The translations under genes were made by a program, and so were the position numbers. From the NCBI GenBank assembly GCA_014381485.1, contig JACNLN010000156.1, positions 1-7,046 of the forward strand: 7,046 nt of DNA, in the 5' to 3' direction. Below the pieces are notes generated by a model that saw only the letters and a program-made list of their open reading frames with translations, was not told where the DNA came from and searched no databases. Origin of the DNA: Fidelibacterota bacterium (lineage in GTDB: Bacteria > Fidelibacterota > Marinisomatia > Marinisomatales > CAZVFT01). Shown here piece by piece: positions 5,799-7,046 of this stretch (position 1 is the stretch's first letter; every line of letters begins with the position of its first letter).

Positions 5799-6503
5799 TT
5801 AAAACGGGGATAGGTCATAAGGAATTTGTTTGTTGTACTCAATTGACTCAGGAGAAACTTTTGAAGATATTACCCAGATTTTAACTCCCACCCTGTCTGC
5901 CATCACCAATACCTCCGCAAATCTATGATCTCGATCCCATTGAGGTCTGAACAGTTTCACATCTGACCGCTGACAAACAAATAACACCCCCGCACCTACC
6001 CCTGATTTGACTAAATCCGCCAGCGCGGTTACGTGTCTTACTCCTCTCTCAGTGATGGCATCAGGAAACATAGCTACTCCATTTTTGACCAGTGTTACAG
6101 ATTTAACCTCAAGAAAAAATGGATGATCATCTTTTTCCAGTAAAAAATCAAATCGATGCCCTTTTACAGATACTTCAGATCGTACAAATTGATATCCCTG
6201 AAACATGGGTAATTTGTTTTGTTTAAGCAACTCTTTAATAAAACGATTGGGAAGTGTACTATCGATAGAAATCCACTGACCGTTTTTATTTACGAGAACT
6301 GCAGTCCATTTCGTTTTCCGATTCGTCTGAGATTCTGGCACCCAACGTACTTTCAGGGCTGCTCCTGGAATTAAAAGCTCTGTCAACCGACCGGGATCAG
6401 GAAGATGACTCTCCACACACTTTCCATTGACTTTTGCCACCACTAGAAATCGGTTTGGTCTTTCTATAAAAATGGCGTCTTCTAGTGGACCTGAAATTTT
6501 CAT
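5799..6503 (-). CDS. sfsA: SfsA family protein (DNA/RNA nuclease, sugar fermentation stimulation protein A)
   Basis: The 234 residues match the usual family length. The N-terminal OB-like part has ERPNRFLVVAKVNG (14-27), then SHLPDPGRLTELLIPGA (32-48), RKTKW (62-66) and LPNRFIKELL (84-93). The C-terminal PD-(D/E)XK-type core has RFDFLLE (117-123), FFLEVKSVTL (129-138) and FPDAITERGVRHV (146-158), with likely metal/catalytic residues Asp119, Glu132 and Lys134 all present. LFVCQRSDV and the GVKIWV strand complete the fold. SfsA was first linked to maltose metabolism in E. coli and is now annotated as a nuclease; its physiological role is unclear. It is the first gene of the four-gene unit. No strong ribosome site precedes ATG 6503, only a distant GAG-containing purine stretch. 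The 5' leader from the putative promoter is about 75 nt. Confidence 0.95.
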   Translation of the reverse strand: MKISGPLEDAIFIERPNRFLVVAKVNGKCVESHLPDPGRLTELLIPGAALKVRWVPESQTNRKTKWTAVLVNKNGQWISIDSTLPNRFIKELLKQNKLPMFQGYQFVRSEVSVKGHRFDFLLEKDDHPFFLEVKSVTLVKNGVAMFPDAITERGVRHVTALADLVKSGVGAGVLFVCQRSDVKLFRPQWDRDHRFAEVLVMADRVGVKIWVISSKVSPESIEYNKQIPYDLSPF

Positions 6504-6583
6504 AACTGATAAATACTGCTCTTTATTAAAAAACTACAAATCTTTTTCTGGCTCATCACAATAATGCGGACCTTGATTCCATT

Positions 6584-6613
6584 TTTATACCAGAGTTATC
6601 CAATGCAAGTCAG
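6584..6613 (-). promoter_or_regulatory. Putative extended -10 promoter for sfsA and the downstream unit
   Basis: The minus strand reads CTGACT (6608-6613; 4/6 to TTGACA), an 18-bp spacer, then TATAAA (6584-6589; 5/6) preceded by TGG, which fits an extended -10. Transcription would start near 6577, leaving a leader of about 75 nt before sfsA. It is the best sigma-70-like candidate seen upstream of the unit. No in silico scoring was possible. Confidence 0.4.
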
Positions 6614-6664
6614 ATTCAATCTTAATAAAACTCTCATCGTTTTTGTTGCGAAGAAACTGGTGAC

Positions 6665-6798
6665 CCGCCTGCTCACGAAGAATGAGGGCTGGCAGGGAAT
6701 AGAAAAATCCCCCCTCACCTTTTTTCCTCTCCCACCAGGGGAGAGGAGTTCTTGGTAGCATAGCTTCAAATAGTTTTGCTCATCCGCCTGCTCCCGAA
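6665..6798. repeat. Two copies of a 15-bp GC-rich motif, 119 bp apart
   Basis: CCGCCTGCTCACGAA (6665-6679) and CCGCCTGCTCCCGAA (6784-6798) match at 14 of 15 positions. A partly complementary GGGCAGGCAGG lies at about 6848-6858. The left intergenic region has a related CCGCCCGCCGG at about 2336-2346. These look like degenerate pieces of a dispersed intergenic palindrome family. Confidence 0.5.
6725..6747. repeat. Perfect 9-bp inverted repeat with 5-nt loop (REP-like)
   Basis: TCCTCTCCC (6725-6733) and GGGAGAGGA (6739-6747) flank the loop ACCAG. A T-run (6717-6725) precedes it on the plus strand, so the minus-strand transcript would carry A residues after the stem, and the plus strand lacks a T-run after it. 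It therefore does not read as a rho-independent terminator in either direction. The CCTCTCCC-loop-GGGAGAGG form is typical of dispersed REP-like sequences. Confidence 0.6.
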
Positions 6799-6899
6799 CC
6801 CTGAGCCTGCGCTGTCTTGAGCTCGCCGAAAGGTCAAAGGAGACGACGGGCAGGCAGGGTCTGCGAAAAGAATCAGAGATTCGAGTGTCCAATTTATCC

Positions 6900-6948
6900 T
6901 TCTCCCCCTCGGATGTTGAAAATCCCGATTTATCGTGGGGGGGGAGAA
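6900..6948. repeat. Inverted repeat with 9-bp arms and 31-nt interior
   Basis: TTCTCCCCC (6900-6908) pairs with GGGGGAGAA (6940-6948). The interior carries a smaller palindrome, AAATC/GATTT (6919-6930 region). The right arm sits at the end of an 8-G run, and a second G-run follows within 10 nt. This resembles a short palindromic intergenic element; no coding content or flanking target duplication was seen. Confidence 0.5.
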
Positions 6949-7046
6949 TGAAAAGAGGGGGTGGTATTTGGGTATTGACAACGTGTTAATGCTTGTATCT
7001 CGGACTATTTCTGAATACAAATTCATTTCTCTCAGTCGGGAGCCTG

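Larger units (their letters stand above)
6614..7046. other. Intergenic region built of degenerate repeats, no convincing gene
   Basis: No supported gene lies in these roughly 430 bp. They show GC-rich patches (CCGCCTGC-type, GGGCAGGCAGG-type, CCTGAGCCTG-type), two clear inverted repeats (6725-6747 and 6900-6948) and runs of C or G (6710-6716, 6937-6944, 6956-6961). Open frames on the minus strand across 6596-7026 are made of this repeat material and look spurious. An exact TTGACA on the plus strand at 6975-6980 has no acceptable -10 at 16-18 bp. The pattern is that of an intergenic hotspot for REP-like or small non-autonomous palindromic elements. Confidence 0.6.

Noticed and set aside
6725..6747. 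Rho-independent terminator
   Set aside because: The stem is good, but neither strand has a T-run immediately after it. A REP-like repeat is the better reading.
6596..6892. Minus-strand frame of 98 codons upstream of sfsA
   Set aside because: It covers the same repeat material in another frame and crosses the putative sfsA promoter. No start signal or recognisable domain.
6975..6980. Exact TTGACA on the plus strand as a -35 box
   Set aside because: No acceptable -10 hexamer at 16-18 bp; the nearest is TATCTC at 15 bp. No downstream gene is visible before the window ends.
6766..7026. Minus-strand frame of 86 codons upstream of sfsA
   Set aside because: It runs through inverted repeats and degenerate repeat patches, has no ribosome site, and is rich in Arg, Ser and Pro from repeat sequence. 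Treated as spurious.

Overview
The window is a bacterial chromosomal segment of moderate GC with every convincing gene on the minus strand. The EF-G paralogue has the IEDGTT-SDY...NDEI-RQISI signature of EF-G-2-type proteins. The surface lipoprotein has the SGGPKD-x-TPP start of the Big_5/SbsA-type Ig-like lipoproteins that are common in the FCB group. A strong AAGGAGG ribosome site argues against a typical Bacteroidota genome, where such sites are rare. The best guess is an FCB-group lineage such as Marinimicrobia, Calditrichota, KSB1 or Ignavibacteria. This is inferred from memory of protein families; there is no rRNA or other direct marker here.

Layout from right to left, in the direction of transcription. 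Bases 6504-7046 are intergenic and rich in degenerate, GC-patchy repeats and inverted repeats, with a plausible minus-strand promoter at 6584-6613. A tight four-gene minus-strand unit follows: sfsA (PD-(D/E)XK nuclease family), a 561-residue Ig-like lipoprotein, manC (mannose-1-phosphate guanylyltransferase) and a 95-residue conserved-looking protein of unknown function. Gaps are 6 nt and 2 nt, and then a 1-nt stop/start overlap, so co-transcription and translational coupling are likely. A stem-loop abuts the last stop codon.

A very AT-rich stretch of about 500 bp comes next (2222-2728). It holds 15-nt-period repeats, fragments of possibly decayed reading frame, and the start signals of the next gene. 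That gene, at 137-2221, encodes an EF-G-like translational GTPase with unusual G3 and G4 motifs. Its stop codon lies inside the first unit of a heptanucleotide tandem array that fills the left edge and runs out of the window.

Functionally the window mixes translation (EF-G paralogue), GDP-mannose supply for glycans (manC), an envelope lipoprotein and a nuclease-family protein. There is no sign of a phage, insertion sequence, CRISPR array, tRNA or rRNA. The most notable observations are the degenerate guanine-specificity motif of the EF-G paralogue, the quadruplex-capable heptad array directly after it, and the small manC-coupled protein with an IrrE-like but catalytically empty pattern.
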